Notes: a model not told the origin generated them from the sequence alone. Shown: positions 21,735 to 32,479, counted from the first letter of the stretch. The stretch: DNA of 64,000 nucleotides from Lucinisca nassula (GCA_963580285.1 OY757012.1:168194652-168258651); one strand, 5' to 3'. Made by a program: numbers and translations.

Positions 21735-21832
21735 AGAATCACCTCTGAGATAGCTCAAAAGTGGTCTTAAATACCACTTTTGAACAGTCCCAAAAGGTGG
21801 CCTTAATATAGAAATTGTAATGTTATGTGCAT
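21735..21832 (+). mobile_element. MITE M3 fragment
   Basis: The palindrome AAAAGTGGTCTTAAATACCACTTTTG, with arms of about 11 bp, is followed by AACAGTCCCAAAAGGTGG and CTTAATATAGAAATTGTA, as in the minus-oriented copy at 52750-52928. Confidence 0.65.
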
Positions 21833-22323
21833 ACAAACATAACGTATTCGGTTTACATACCGTCCTTGCAGTTAAAGCCACCTAAGTATAAATGCCTTTG
21901 AAAATGGAAGCATTCATGGTAATATGTAATTAATCGACAAAGCGTGTAATGTCAAATGAAATAGGCTTCCACTCGACATTTTCTTTCAGTATACCAAGGG
22001 GACATCATCTGGGACTTTCTGATTAAATCATATAACCTGAGCCCTTGCGAAAAGGGGGTGACTCTTAAAGGAAAGAATTCTCCCCAGAAGAGACATCCTC
22101 CACTCAGTTTCGAACCGAGTTTAACTAGGTGCCAATAACTGACAGCTGACTGCCAGTTCAGAAAGGATTAATTTGCTTTCAGTTTTGTTTTACTAAATTT
22201 ATATGACATTTGTCTTTAACGTTTGTCTTTAAATAGTGTGTGCAAAGAATAAAAAAAACTTACAATCAATAAAATTATTGAAATATATTCATCAGTTTTT
22301 GTCGCTTCATTTGTATTGTTCTA
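21833..22323. other. No recognisable feature
   Basis: AT-rich; a run containing CCCTTGCGAAAAGGGGGTGA and AGGAAAGAATTCTCC near 22040-22085 is reminiscent of 42285-42310 but too short to classify. Confidence 0.35.
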
Positions 22324-22535
22324 TACAGTAAAATTCCTATTTTAAGACCACCTTTGGGCCTGTTCAAAAATGGTCTTAAAGACCATTTTTGAACAGTCCC
22401 AAAGGGGTCCCTGACCAGAGGACACTGTGTGTAGACAACACAAAGAAAGAATAACTGCACCCTTCTAAATTAACTTTTTAAAACAGATTTAGTCTTAGTT
22501 TTAGGTAATCTTAATAGCGTAATTTTACTGCATTC
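22324..22535 (+). mobile_element. MITE M3, complete copy
   Basis: Starts TACAGTAAAATTCCTATTTT and ends GCGTAATTTTACTGCA. It carries the palindrome around GTCTTAAAGAC and the M3 body (CAGAGGACACTGTG, AACACAAAGAAAGAATAAC, TTAGTCTTAGTTTTAGG). Confidence 0.85.
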
Positions 22536-22839
22536 TATGTATAGCATACACATAAAGGTGATAAAACTTTGTTTAAAAAATTACGTGCGGACATTCGACA
22601 AAGAGTGCAGACTCATAAGCCGTTTGCACAGAAAAGATATTATTTGTTCCTATGTATATTCTACTATATGCACTTCAGCTGAAAGCAGTTACCAGACATT
22701 GGATCTAGCCTTAATAGAAAGAATTTACTCCTTAGCAGCAAATTATCTCGTTTGAGGGTAGATCCCATTTTCAGTTTAATGTCTCAATATTTTTTTTTTA
22801 ATGAGAATCTTTGACAACTGCCTTTCTCTTGCTTTCAAG

Positions 22840-22960
22840 TAGATTGTGGGTACTCAATGAGGCGGTTCTTACGAGTACCCACAACCCGTCTTGGAACAAA
22901 ACTATAAAACCTAAGTGCACCCTGCCCACTTTTCTTCATTTAAATTGGGGTTTACACGGA
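22840..22960 (+). repeat. Palindrome family P1, degenerate copy
   Basis: AGATTGTGGGTACTC, GAGGCGGTTCTTACGAGTAC and ACAACCCGTCTTGGA match one arm and tip of the P1 palindrome (best copy 62813-62914). The tail is decayed. Confidence 0.6.
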
Positions 22961-23500
22961 TATTAAATATACGGAATTTTTAAAGTACTGACAGGAACGT
23001 AGCAAAGAAATGTAGTCGTCTCCTTTGAAAAAAAAAAAGAGAACAACGTGCCAAGTTGAGTCTATTCTCCTTATAATCCAAACATCAAGTCATACTAGCG
23101 AATGCATGTACCTCACATATAAAACTACACGTACTGTTTTAAACCACATTTTTAGCGTTACATACGTTAATTAGCACGTCACAAGGAAAGGTACGTCAAT
23201 GAATGAGAAAATACACAAAGCTCTACTTCATGTATTGTACATATCTACATGTGGCTGCAATCAGATACTAAAAATAATGAGACCATGAACCTTTTCTAAC
23301 CACGCTAAAGAAGCTAATTGCTCTTATACTGATAGTACTAAGTAACTGTTCGCAATACCCGTTTCCTATGTGTCGAAACTGAATGGGAAAAGGTAATTAA
23401 TAACATATTCCCCCAAGCTCGACCTGAGCTTTATAATGTGTTTAATGACTCATCTTGTGAGTTTGTTTTTTTCGCTAAATTCTAAATCTAGCCACCCACC
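22961..23500. other. No recognisable feature
   Basis: AT-rich intergenic-looking sequence; no repeat word shared with the rest of the window was noticed. Confidence 0.35.
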
Positions 23501-23506
23501 CAACTG

Positions 23507-23757
23507 ATGAAGGCCACCGCCCATCGGGGCTAGGAAAAATAGATAAGGCAACATGGTGCGTCCGTGCAGAGGAAGGTCTGAGCCTGTCCAGGCGAAGCGA
23601 TGTGAGCCGGACCGTCCATGCATATTACCCCTATTGGTTTCATTGGGTGGCAGGGCTTGAGCTGTCATTTCATCAAAAGTCCCACAAAACTGGAAGCAAC
23701 GTTTTCAAAATGACCAAGAGTTTACGTGGACGATAAACCTCAACTCAAACAAACAAA
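23507..23757 (+). mobile_element. SINE S2 copy
   Basis: Body words CAATGAAACC...CATTGGGTGGCAGGGCTTGAG, AAAAGTCCCACAAAACTGGA and the tail AAACCTCAACTCAAACAAAC, ending in AAACAAA. The 5' part is diverged. Confidence 0.75.
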
Positions 23758-23951
23758 TCCCAGCTGATGTAATAGTAATCAGTAACAGATGCAGTCAAGG
23801 ACTAAACGGACGCCAATCTACAGAACGATTATTTTGCAGTGCATATCATGTATGCTCAGCGCCTCAAACTGGAACAAAACTGAAAACCCAGATCAGACGC
23901 AACAGAAATGTGTTTGTTTGAAGTGCAAGCGTGTGTAAAACTTACAAATGA

Positions 23952-24113
23952 GCCCCGCCAAGCGAATTTGTGTCTTCGAGCATTCCGTCATGACAAATTT
24001 CAACTGCGCATGCCCAGCCATTCAGAGGGTCCAGGGATATGGCTTTCTGTTTGAAGGTTCTTATTGTTTCACTGCTCGCATAGGCGATAAGTACCAAAAC
24101 CGCTTGACGGGGA
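23952..24113 (-). mobile_element. MITE M1, internally deleted
   Basis: Both M1 ends are present (GCCCCGCCAAGCGAATTTG and CCGCTTGACGGGG), but about 70 bp of the central GCGAGCAGCGAAGG palindrome is missing. Confidence 0.85.
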
Positions 24114-24189
24114 CGAAATAATAAATAAATAAAATTAATCAGACACCCCTTAAACTGGAAATTGACCCACCCAAAGTTATTTTTTTTTA

Positions 24190-24390
24190 ATTTTGGTTTG
24201 GTTTTATGGCCATTTCAAGATTATTTCACTTATTTCGAGCTGATCGTTAATCAGAGGTGGTCGAAGACCGGAGTACCCTAAAAACAAACACCTGACCTTG
24301 GCGTCTCACATGTGATCTGAGCGAGGCACGAACGCACAGCGTTGAGAGACCTAATGATTAAGAATCAGCGCTTACCCACTAGGCCACATG
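24190..24390 (-). mobile_element. tRNA-headed SINE S3 copy
   Basis: On the minus strand, GTGGCCTAGTGGGTAAGCGC (box A) and CTGTGCGTTCGTGCCTCGC (weak box B) lead into CACATGTGAGACGCCAAGG. The promoter boxes are decayed. Confidence 0.6.
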
Positions 24391-24419
24391 TATGTTCGTT
24401 CATGTGCGTGTGTGTGTGT

Positions 24420-24752
24420 GTGTGAATTCGGGTTTAACGCCGCTTTCAACAATTTTTCAGTCATATCACGACGGTGTCTGGTTGCAACAGGGAGCTCAAT
24501 GCTCACTTTTATAGTGCTGCCTCACTGAAGTATCATGTCCCTGACACCTTACATGATACCACACACAGTCACATTATCCTGACACTGGGTCGACCAGTCC
24601 CAGCTCTACCCCGTAAATCTGAGTGCCAAGCGAGGAGCAGCTATAGTACCATTTTTAACGACTTTGGTATGTCGCGGCCCGGGATCGAACCCGTGACATC
24701 CCGTTCCCCGGAGCGGACACTCTACCAACTGTGCTATCGGGGCCGGTATGTC
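24420..24752 (-). mobile_element. tRNA-headed SINE S1b, full head
   Basis: The minus strand begins CCGGCCCCGATAGCACAGTT (box A region), then GTAGAGTGTCCGCTCCGGGG and CACGGGTTCGATCCCGGGCC (box B). The S1b body follows, and the tail CGGCGTTAAACCCGAATTCA ends in (CA)n. It is the best head among the S1b copies. Confidence 0.88.
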
Positions 24753-24906
24753 CGTTCATGTATCAATCATACTTGATCCCCGAGAGGTGGGAGGGGGTGA
24801 CCTGAATGTGTCGTATATCTCACGTCACCGGGGCTTCCAGCCAATATTGGCTTAAACGGTTGGGCATGGCCATCTGCCCTTGCAGCAGGTAAGAGTAGAG
24901 GAGGAG

Positions 24907-25266
24907 TACAGTCGAACTTCGATGGCTCGAACCACTTTGGAACCTTGAAAATTTGTTCGAGACAGCGGTAGTTCGAGCCACAGAGGGATACTATTAGTGC
25001 CATACCAGGAGGCATAATGGAGATAATTGTGGATATATTTTCGGTGTTCTGTATTATAAATGTACGTTGTGTGTACACATTAGAATCGCCTCATCGAGGC
25101 GATTCTAATGAGTACACACAGCATACATTTGCAAGATAAATGAAGAAAATCTTCCTAAATTACCCCTATATCGTATTTGGGGGAATTCCCTGCGGACTCA
25201 AGAACGAGTTCGACTCATCCATGGTAAACGAGCCATCGGAGTTCGAGCCATCGAAGTTTTACTGTA
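24907..25266 (+). mobile_element. MITE M2, complete copy
   Basis: TACAGTCGAACTTCGATGGC at the left and CATCGAAGTTTTACTGTA at the right. The central palindrome (25050-25135) has arms of more than 30 bp around CTCATCGAG. Confidence 0.88.
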
Positions 25267-25376
25267 TTTGTTATTTCTTCTGTTTCTGCGCATGCGTTCA
25301 TTTTCCCTTATCTCTCCAGTCTCTCTATCATCTCTTCTCTCTCTGCGAGACGACACAAAATAACCTACAGGGGCTG

Positions 25377-25612
25377 TTTGTTTGATTTGAAGTTTAACGT
25401 CCCACTCAACGCTATATAGCTTTTTTACCATACATTGAGATGAAATAACGTCTCTGAGCTCTGTTGCCTAATGAACCCAGCAGGACTCGCACCACTTTGC
25501 CTAGGCAGGCTTAGACTCTTTACGCGGTTTACCAATACTCATGAGCGATCGGTTTCTGCTGTGTGGATGTACAATGCAGCCCAATCTATTTCTCTAAGTC
25601 AAAATGGGCGTG
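25377..25612 (-). mobile_element. SINE S2, diverged copy
   Basis: TTGATTTGAAGTTTAACGTC, TACATTGAGATGAAATAACG, TTGCCTAGGCAGGCTTAGAC and ACGCGGTTTACCAATACTC follow the S2 order in reverse orientation. Confidence 0.75.
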
Positions 25613-25894
25613 GTTTCCGCACAAGGGTTGACGTGTCGTTAAAACCCAGTACAATAAATAATGGCTACAAAAAAAATACACAGCCACCATTACCTGTGTC
25701 CAAGTCAGCACTTCCCAAATCCGGTATTCGCGACTCCTGCACACTGTCGGATTCTTCTTGTCCTACACACACCCCATCATCAAAGACTGGAGTAAAAACT
25801 CACTGAGTAAGCAAGAGGATATAACTGCCGGGTATTTTAACAGCTTTTCTTGCCATGTTGGCATTTTAGATTTTGGTCCCGCCTTACACCCCTC

Positions 25895-26145
25895 GATTAA
25901 AACCCATTTTGTACCAAATAGAATCTTCCGCCTTATATATAGCAGGAGACCATTTCAAAATTAAGGGGTGTCGGGTTGTGTGTGTGTGTGTGTTTTTTTT
26001 TTTTCTTCAAATTTCATTTGGAAAACGGCTGAACTTTTTGCAAACAGTGTAGACCCTGATCGGACGCCGCGTTCTGCGGCGTCTGATCTGGGCCTGCACT
26101 GTTTGCCAGGGTACCCGTTTGTGGGTTTCCGGTATAAATAGGTGA
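25895..26145 (+). mobile_element. MITE M4, decayed copy
   Basis: ATTAAAACCCATTTTGTACC at the left, the GATCGGACGCCGCGTTCTGC / GGCGTCTGATCTGGGCC palindrome at 26060-26096, and TTTGCCAGGGTACCCG followed by a degraded right end. Confidence 0.7.
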
Positions 26146-26743
26146 AGATCTGGACATGCGAAAATGACTTCCCGGTTTTGGGGCCGAATGTTTATCAGTC
26201 GACCCAAAGTTAGTACGCACAATAACTTTATATGGCTGATGTTTACGTGACTATCACTGATTTGTATGAAGTCCAAGCAGCAGTTATTGATAGCCGCTGT
26301 GACGTAAGACTGTGCATAGAAAACTATCTGTAAAATACTGACTCATGAGCTCAGACATTGGCAGTGTTGACCCAGATCAAGTCTACACTGTTTGCTTACA
26401 GTACAGTAATTCAAATGTTACATGAAACAGCATTACTCCCTCCCAGCCTACACTCAGACAATCGACAATACAGTGTTGTCCGTGCTTTCTGGAAATAAAC
26501 TGCTCAAAACAATTAAAGGAGCAAACACATATTTCCTCATAGTATAAAGATGTTGGATAATGATGATGAAACGATTCAGAAAGATTAATAACTTTATCTG
26601 CAACATGTTAATGGCAAACATTGGCAACCAGTTCACAAATCACCTGTTAAGGAAGAGTTTGCATAAATGTTTGAGAAATCTCCATCTTTACGTCAGATTA
26701 TTTCAAATGTCATAGACATGCGCAAATCGGTCACGTTTTCCTA
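26146..26743. other. No gene; possible flank of the Tc1 element
   Basis: AT-rich sequence with no recognised exon. AGTGTTGACCCAGATCAAGTCTACACTGTTTGC near 26360-26395 recalls the palindromic-core family, shown here only as a half-site. Confidence 0.4.
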
Positions 26744-26970
26744 TCAGAAATGTGTATGACCACCTCGAGCAGCACAGCACTCCTGGCATCGCCGAGACAT
26801 GCTACGAACCAAATTTTGAACAGTTTGTAAAGCTAGTGTTTCCCACTCATGTCTAAGGATGTTTGTGAGTTCTTGAATAGTCATTGGTGGATGATCGCCC
26901 TGTGAGATATGACTGTAAAGAATGTCCCACACATGCTCTGTTGGGTTTAAGTAAGGAAAACGTGCGTAAG

Positions 26971-27200
26971 GTAATCCATGCACACTCTAGCAGTAAGGGG
27001 GCGCGCATTATCCTGCATCGGAATGAAATTGTCGCTGATTGCCCCAGCGAAAGGCCTCACAATGGGATCTAGAATTTCGATTAGGGTAATCCATGCACAT
27101 TCTAGCAGTATGGGGGTGCGCATTATCCTGCATCAGAATGAAATTGTCGCTCACTGCCCCAGCGAAAGGCCTCCCAATGGGATCTTGAATTTCATCTCGA
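26971..27200 (-). repeat. 115-bp tandem duplication inside the Tc1 relic
   Basis: GTAATCCATGCACA-TCTAGCAGTA starts at 26971 and again at 27086. It includes the QDNAHPHTA codons, so the second catalytic motif is duplicated out of frame (115 is not a multiple of three). The two copies differ at about ten positions. Confidence 0.9.
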
Positions 27201-27288
27201 CACCGTAATGCAGTCAATGTACCTCCGTTTATCACGTACAAGTCCGTTCGGCCTTCATAAGAAATTCCACCCCATACCATCACTGACC

Positions 27289-27309
27289 CCCCCCCCCCCC
27301 CCCCCCCCT
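27289..27309 (+). repeat. Poly(C) run
   Basis: About 21 consecutive C in the Tc1 relic, giving poly-Gly on the minus strand; assembly length may be unreliable. Confidence 0.9.
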
Positions 27310-27769
27310 CATATCTGTCTGTTTCCACAATACTGCAGTCCTCGCATCGTTCTCCGGGTCATCTCCAGACTTGAACACGTCGATCACATGCACAAAGCTG
27401 AAATCTGCGTTCATCCGTGAACAGAACTGTGCTCCACTCTTGCAATCGCCAGATCAAATGGGTTTCTGGTCAACTCGTACCTAAGTCAACTCGTACCTTA
27501 GTCAACTCGTACCCGAATTTGGTCAACTCGTACCTTAGTCAACTCGTACCTAAGTCAACTCGTACCTTAGTAAAAATAAAATTTGTTTTGGGGTAAGTTT
27601 GGCTTAAGTACACATATATACAGGTCAACTTTATGGTCTATGCAGACTCCTGATCCTTTTCCCGACGATGAAGACAATACATAGTGTGTGCATGACGCCA
27701 TTACGCACGTGCGCCAAAATGGCGCCTTTCATGTGTATGACCCCCATATCCCTTTAGCCAGACATAATT

Positions 27770-28340
27770 TATGGGTGCTCGTTAGAACTATCCCTGTTGG
27801 GCAGCTCTAACGAGTGCCAACAATCTATGCTCCAGAGGGATGTGATTGGTACATAACATCATGCTCAACATAAGACGAACTTCATATGTAAATATGTACA
27901 TGTAAATGAAAATAATGCGAAAAATATAATTGTAGAACTTACATTTCATGCTCAGTTGCAAATAAAATGTAGTTATACAATTATAATTTGTTCTCATATA
28001 TGCTCAAAACATAAATGTTGGCTAACATAAATGTTGCATATTCCTTATTACTGTTACTTTACGATAACACACCCGTTTAATATGGTGCGTTTTTCACATC
28101 TCCAAAATGGCAATTTTTCTTACGAAAATCCGTTTTTTTTGTGTGTTTTTTTTTTTCTTATTTATACTTCAAACATAGGCTGTGATCTTTAGTTGGAACG
28201 ACTCTAACGAGTATCCTCAACCTATGTATTGGAGCATAAACAAAGACAGATAAATGTATACCCCCGTAAACCCGAGTTTCCCTATATAAAGTGAGGTTTA
28301 GGGGTGTGCCCATTGCACGGACAAAACCGGTTACATGTCG
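27770..28340 (+). repeat. Two P1 palindrome relatives with tails
   Basis: 27772-27835 shows TGCTCGTTAGAACTATCCC and GCTCTAACGAGTGCC as inverted arms. 28160-28335 has GACTCTAACGAGTATCCTC, TGTATTGGAGCA and the P1 tail (GTATACCCCCGTAAACCC, CCCTATATAAAGTGAGGTTT, ending TTGCACGGAC). Confidence 0.65.
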
Positions 28341-28716
28341 GCGAGTATAAACACAGCGGGATGTACAGATAGCACAATAAAAATAAATTCAGTTATTTAT
28401 ATAATTTTATTGCTTAAATTGTAAACATTTGTTATACCGTTTAACTAACAAACCCTTAAATAAAAACAATCATCACGAATGCAAGCCTATATGAATTTGT
28501 CCCTCTTAAAACCCACTTTTATATATAAATAATAAAACTGGGATTTAGTTTTAAGTTTTGTCAGAACAAAAACAGCCGCTCGCCGGCAAAATTAAAGCGA
28601 TTAAAAACAGTCTTTAATGAAGGACGATTAGATTAAACTAGTACCGATAATCGTTTTTTTTTTACACCCAAATTAATCGGTACACGATTAACTAAAGTGT
28701 AAATTAAATTAACCCA

Positions 28717-29036
28717 AATGGAATCTTCCATCTTATATATTTCGAAATTTAGGGGTGTCAGGTTGTGTTTTCTTCAAAATTTATTCGGGAAGTGGCTATA
28801 CTTTTTCTAACAGGCATTCAGTGTTTGACTACCCAAATGGAATTTGCCATCTTATATATTTCGAAATTTAGGGGTGTCAGGTTGTGTTTTCCTTCAAAAT
28901 TTATTCGGGAAGTGGATAAACTTTTTCAAACAGGGTAGGCCCTGACCATACGACGCCGCGTTCTGCAGCGTCTGATCTGGGCCTGCAGTGTTAGAGAAGG
29001 CATCCCTTTGTGGGTTTCTGATACTGAATGGGTTAA
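28717..29036 (+). mobile_element. MITE M4 copy with internal duplication
   Basis: TTAACCCAAATGGAATCTTC at the left and GAATGGGTTAA at 29026-29036. The block CATCTTATATATTTCG...TTATTCGGGAAGTGG is present twice (28736 and 28849). The palindrome is decayed to CGACGCCGCGTTCTGCAGCGTC. Confidence 0.75.
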
Positions 29037-29039
29037 AAG

Positions 29040-29051
29040 TGAATATAATAA

Positions 29052-29086
<35 letters not shown>

Positions 29087-29330
29087 TAATAATAATAACA
29101 GTAATAAAAATAATAATAACTAGAGCAGGTTGATGGCGCGCCATCGCATATCCCCGCGTTCTGCGGCGTCGGATCTTGGCCTGCAGTGTTTGACAAGGTA
29201 CCCCTTTGTGGGTTTCAGGGACGGAATGGGTTTTGATACTAATAAAATAATAATAATAATAATTAGAATAAAAATAATAACAACTAGAGCAGGTTGATGG
29301 TGCGCGATCGCAAATCCCCGCGCTGTGAAA
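29040..29330 (+). repeat. (AAT)n microsatellites each followed by an orphan element 5' terminus
   Basis: (AAT)n at 29045-29118 is followed by AACTAGAGCAGGTTGATGG with the palindrome ATGGCGCGCCAT. A second (AAT)n at 29240-29282 is followed by AACTAGAGCAGGTTGATGGT. The two blocks, with the intervening half of M4, are a tandem duplication of about 165 bp. The AACTAGA-plus-palindrome start equals the 5' end of the element at 43171-43882. Confidence 0.7.
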
Positions 29331-30052
29331 ACCATGTTACAATAAAAGGACCCAAAGTACTTCTTTCTGGCCTCCGGTGAACTCAAGACATGTCTCGGGG
29401 CAAGTTATAACCCATTTCAACTATTGTTCGGCAAAAAAATAGAGTACCTCACCTACCCCTGGGGTACGAGTTGACCAAATTAGGTACGAGTTGACTAGGG
29501 GGTACGAGTTGACCAAAGAACGGGTACGACTGAGGTACGAGTTGACTTAGGTACGAGTTGACCAGTTACCATCAGATGTTCTTGGACAAACTCATATCGC
29601 CGTGCACGATGTTGTCTGGTGAGAATAGTCCCTCTTGCCGGCCGTCTGGCCCTCAGATCACCTTCATGTAACCTGTTACGTATTGTTTGATCGGATATCC
29701 TTTGACCAATAGCATGCTGGAAATCGATTTGTAGCCTACTGGCCCTGTACTGCCGATTTCGTAGCGCTAGATTTCGAAGATATTGATCTTCCTTTTGTGA
29801 CATCATGCGGTGTCGGCCTTGCCCTTCTCGTCTCGTAAACTCGCCCGTCTCCTGGTAGCGTCTCCATAGCCTGGCAGCAACACTTCTCGATACATCAAAG
29901 CGTTCAGCAACGATCCTTTGGGTGTACCCACTTTCAAGCAAAGCGACAGTTTGAGCGACCTCAACTTCTTCCAAGAACCGCCTAACACCATATGAAGTCA
30001 ATATGAAGCCCAAAATAACGCATAACCAAAGGATTAACATGTTTCTGACCAC

Positions 30053-30349
30053 TACAGAATTTCAGCCGTTTTATAGGGGTATCCATGCTGTAGCTAACAT
30101 TCTTGCTTTGCACGTGAACCTCGCTTATTGACGTTTGCATGAACATTGTTAAGAGATGTCACTTTATAATGGTGCCTTTCCTTGAGTTTGAAAATTGCCA
30201 AGCGGTGATGTTATACAGACTTTAAAGTTTTCTCCTTTAATTGTTTTGAGTGGTGTATTTAGCATCCGCTAATCTGGTACAAAACATGATAAAAGCAAAT
30301 AAAATGAAGATATGCCATTGAAACAGAAATACAAAACACAATGCATATT
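30053..30349. other. No recognisable feature
   Basis: AT-rich; may include the 5' non-coding part of the Tc1 relic, but inverted ends were not found. Confidence 0.35.
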
Positions 30350-31390
30350 TCTGACCCCCAATGTCACTCTTTGGTCACATTCCAGGTCACATTTTAATAT
30401 GCCCATCCGATTTCCACTTGCAAAGATATATCTGGACCAATGGCTATAAATCTTGCTACGAGGGCGAGACAATAAAAAACCAACCTAACTTATTTCCGGA
30501 TGAAATCCACCTCTTCCTTTTTCGATGTATTTGCCCACTAGACTGATATACTTGGTCCAAAGCCATTCCAGTGCCATCATCCCAGAACTGAAGAAGCCAG
30601 ATTCCTTGTATTCGACCCACTCCTCAACTGCCACCACGAAATGACGTCCACGAATATCCTTTTTCAAGTTTGGGAACGAGGAGCTAAGTCCGGAGACTAG
30701 GCGGGTGCGGTATTAGTTCATACCCATTCCGCTCAATTGCTTCCATTGCAAAAACTTTTGCAAGTGTGGACTAGATTTTCTTTGGAGAGTTTACTTCGGC
30801 CTTTTTCCACGGATGGCAGTCATCAGTTGGTAGCGCAAATTTGCATAATCCGCACCTGTTATTGTACGTTTCTATGCTAAAAAGTCCAACATAATAACGC
30901 CTTGTGCGTACCAAAATACAGTTGCCATCACCTTGCCAGCAGAGGGTTAAGTTTTTGGCCTCGGAGACCCGGCCCTACCCACCAGCGTTTTATTCTCTAT
31001 GTCTCTTCTACAGTCACCAGACGTGAAAGAAAATCATCGTCCTTTGACCTCAAACGCTTCAACAATGCGCTGCATACTGGTTGCCATTTGCTCGTCGCTA
31101 AGTGATTTTAGGACCCGACGGGCTGTTAGTTTGCGCAAACTCAAGCCATCATGTAAAATTGTTGAAACGCTACCATGTGAAATGTGTAATGCATTCCCTA
31201 TTTCTTCCACCTTAATTCGCCGACCAGAGTACATCAGATCCCGTACTTTGCTACATATTTCTTCACCGGTGGCATCTGATGGGCGTCCCGACTTGGTTTC
31301 GTCTTCTAAACACGTTCTACCGCGTTTTCATTCCTCAACCAAGAATTTAACTTGTGTATACGATGGTACAGAAGACCCATGAACATTGGT
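30350..31390 (-). pseudogene. Mariner-like transposase relic
   Basis: The minus strand, from high to low coordinate, reads IKVEEIGNALHISHGSVSTI and LHDGLSLRKLTARRVLKSLS (helix-turn-helix region plus the linker before the catalytic core). It then has 'GRVSEAKNLTLCWQGDGNCIL' (decayed VMLSVWWD-like strand) and 'ERNGYELIPHPP', the block before the third catalytic Asp. It ends with EYKESGFFSSGMMALEWLWT followed by KYISLVGKYIEK, the typical mariner C-terminus (GI..LE.RW.KCI.L.GDYVEK). Many stops and frame changes are present. It lies next to the Tc1 relic in the same orientation but is a different lineage. Confidence 0.82.
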
Positions 31391-31420
31391 CAACTCGCAA
31401 TGTATTTCCTGACCCAAATA

Positions 31421-32235
31421 TACTGAACGCCAAAAGAAACGCTCACAAGTTCAACTTCTAATTATTTTAGTGATCGGATGAAATTTCATTTGAAATTTCC
31501 TTTAATGAACTCCCGTCGTGTAACTGTGGTCCGTCACTTTATTGGCCCTTACGATACAGTCTGCTCAAGCGTAGCTACACATGTATGGTAAACAGGTTTT
31601 CCTCGTGCACTGACCTTATGCAGCCACATGTTAAAAAATCCAATATGAAACAACTGCAATTTTGGCATGCTGTAACAGCAATCCGAATTAAAACGCCTAA
31701 TTTTGCACTGACGTCAGATACCATTGCTGAATGTAAACCAGCGTCACCAAGTGCTTGGACAACTAGACGCTGGAGTTACACTTCGGGCTGTTGCTTCCAA
31801 TTTTGGAGTGGATCCTAGAACTATCAGCCGAATGGTATCTCGTTACTGCCAGACAAACAGCATTAACGACCGTCCATGATACAGCAGGCCGAGGGTGATG
31901 AACGTCAACCAAGATAGGCATCCGAGGGCAAGGTATGCATATCCGACAGGCACATCTTCCCCAACGATCACAATATACGATCAATACGTTAATCGGATCC
32001 ATGCAAAGATGTTGTGTCGCTTGTGTTACAGCTAATGGAGGCCATACTCGATACGGAGTCTGTATCTGTGAAAGTTTGTTTTGATGGTTGTGTGCCATAT
32101 AGGAGAACATTACGTTGATAGACGTGAAATTAAGGAAGTTTTCTTCCAAAGCAAATGGTGAAATTTTGATTGTTCTGCTTGGGAATAACGTTACTGTGGT
32201 TTATTTGTTGTGGGCATTTCTTTTGGCGTTCAGTA
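31421..32235 (+). mobile_element. Tc1-like element with intact terminal repeats, transposase remnant
   Basis: TACTGAACGCCAAAAGAAAC at 31421 and its complement TTTCTTTTGGCGTTCAGTA ending at 32235 are near-perfect terminal inverted repeats bounded by TA. The 815-bp interior reads on the plus strand 'QVLGQLDAGVTLRAVASNFG', 'VDPRTISRMVSRYCQTNSIN', 'DRP', 'SRPRVMNVNQDRH': a Tc1-type helix-turn-helix and GRPR-like hook. The catalytic domain is absent. It is therefore an internally deleted, non-autonomous copy. Confidence 0.88.
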
Positions 32236-32479
32236 TACAAGTACCCGAAAAGCTTGCTTTTTCATTGCTAGCCATGTTTGACATTCAATATCTTAAGAGT
32301 GAATGACACGACAAGGCTGCAATTTTGCCCTCATGTCTAAGACATGTATTGAAACAAGGCATAAAAATCTTGGTTGTCTCAGTCAATTGGAAATTGGATA
32401 GGCTGGTTACTAATTGACTTCATTTAATGTTTTCTCGCTGCTTTATAAGGCCTTACATGCACTTTGAGTTTTATTTCAG

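Larger units (their letters stand above)
27461..29570. mobile_element. 2.1-kb element with iterated terminal inverted repeats and 8-bp target duplication
   Basis: The left end is GGTTTCTGGTCAACTCGTAC and the right end is the complement of GGTAACTGGTCAACTCGTAC. Each terminus is a block of about six tandem copies of GTCAACTCGTACCTTA-like 14-16 bp units (27467-27573 and 29460-29563), in opposite orientations. The flanks are ATCAAATG (27453-27460) and ATCAGATG (29571-29578), an 8-bp duplication with one mismatch in the Tc1 gene. No transposase is visible. The interior holds P1 and M4 copies and (AAT)n. The structure resembles foldback elements; 8-bp duplications suggest hAT- or Merlin-type mobilisation. 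Confidence 0.8.
26744..30052 (-). pseudogene. Tc1/mariner transposase, split by a 2.1-kb insertion
   Basis: The 5' part (30052-29571) encodes a paired HTH: VALLESGYTQRIVAERFDVS then RSVAARLWRRYQETGEF, followed by GQGRHRMMSQKEDQYLRNLA and the QRISDQTIRNRLHE motif. After the insertion the reading resumes with 'THLIWRLQEW', 'TVLFTDERRFQL' (first catalytic Asp), GGSVMVWGGISYEGRTDLY, ILMQDNAHPHTA (second Asp) and YLNPTEHVWDILYS (Glu). This is the DDE layout of a Tc1 transposase. A 115-bp tandem duplication (26971-27200) and a C-run (27289-27309) also break the frame. Terminal inverted repeats were not located. Confidence 0.88.

Noticed and set aside
22537..22755. 72-codon plus-strand frame
   Set aside because: No similarity recognised, no splice or start context, AT-rich; treated as chance.
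24665..24752. tRNA-like sequence on the minus strand
   Set aside because: It is continuous with the full S1b SINE body and tail.
28894..29196. 100-codon frame rich in Tyr
   Set aside because: Translation of an (AAT)n microsatellite.
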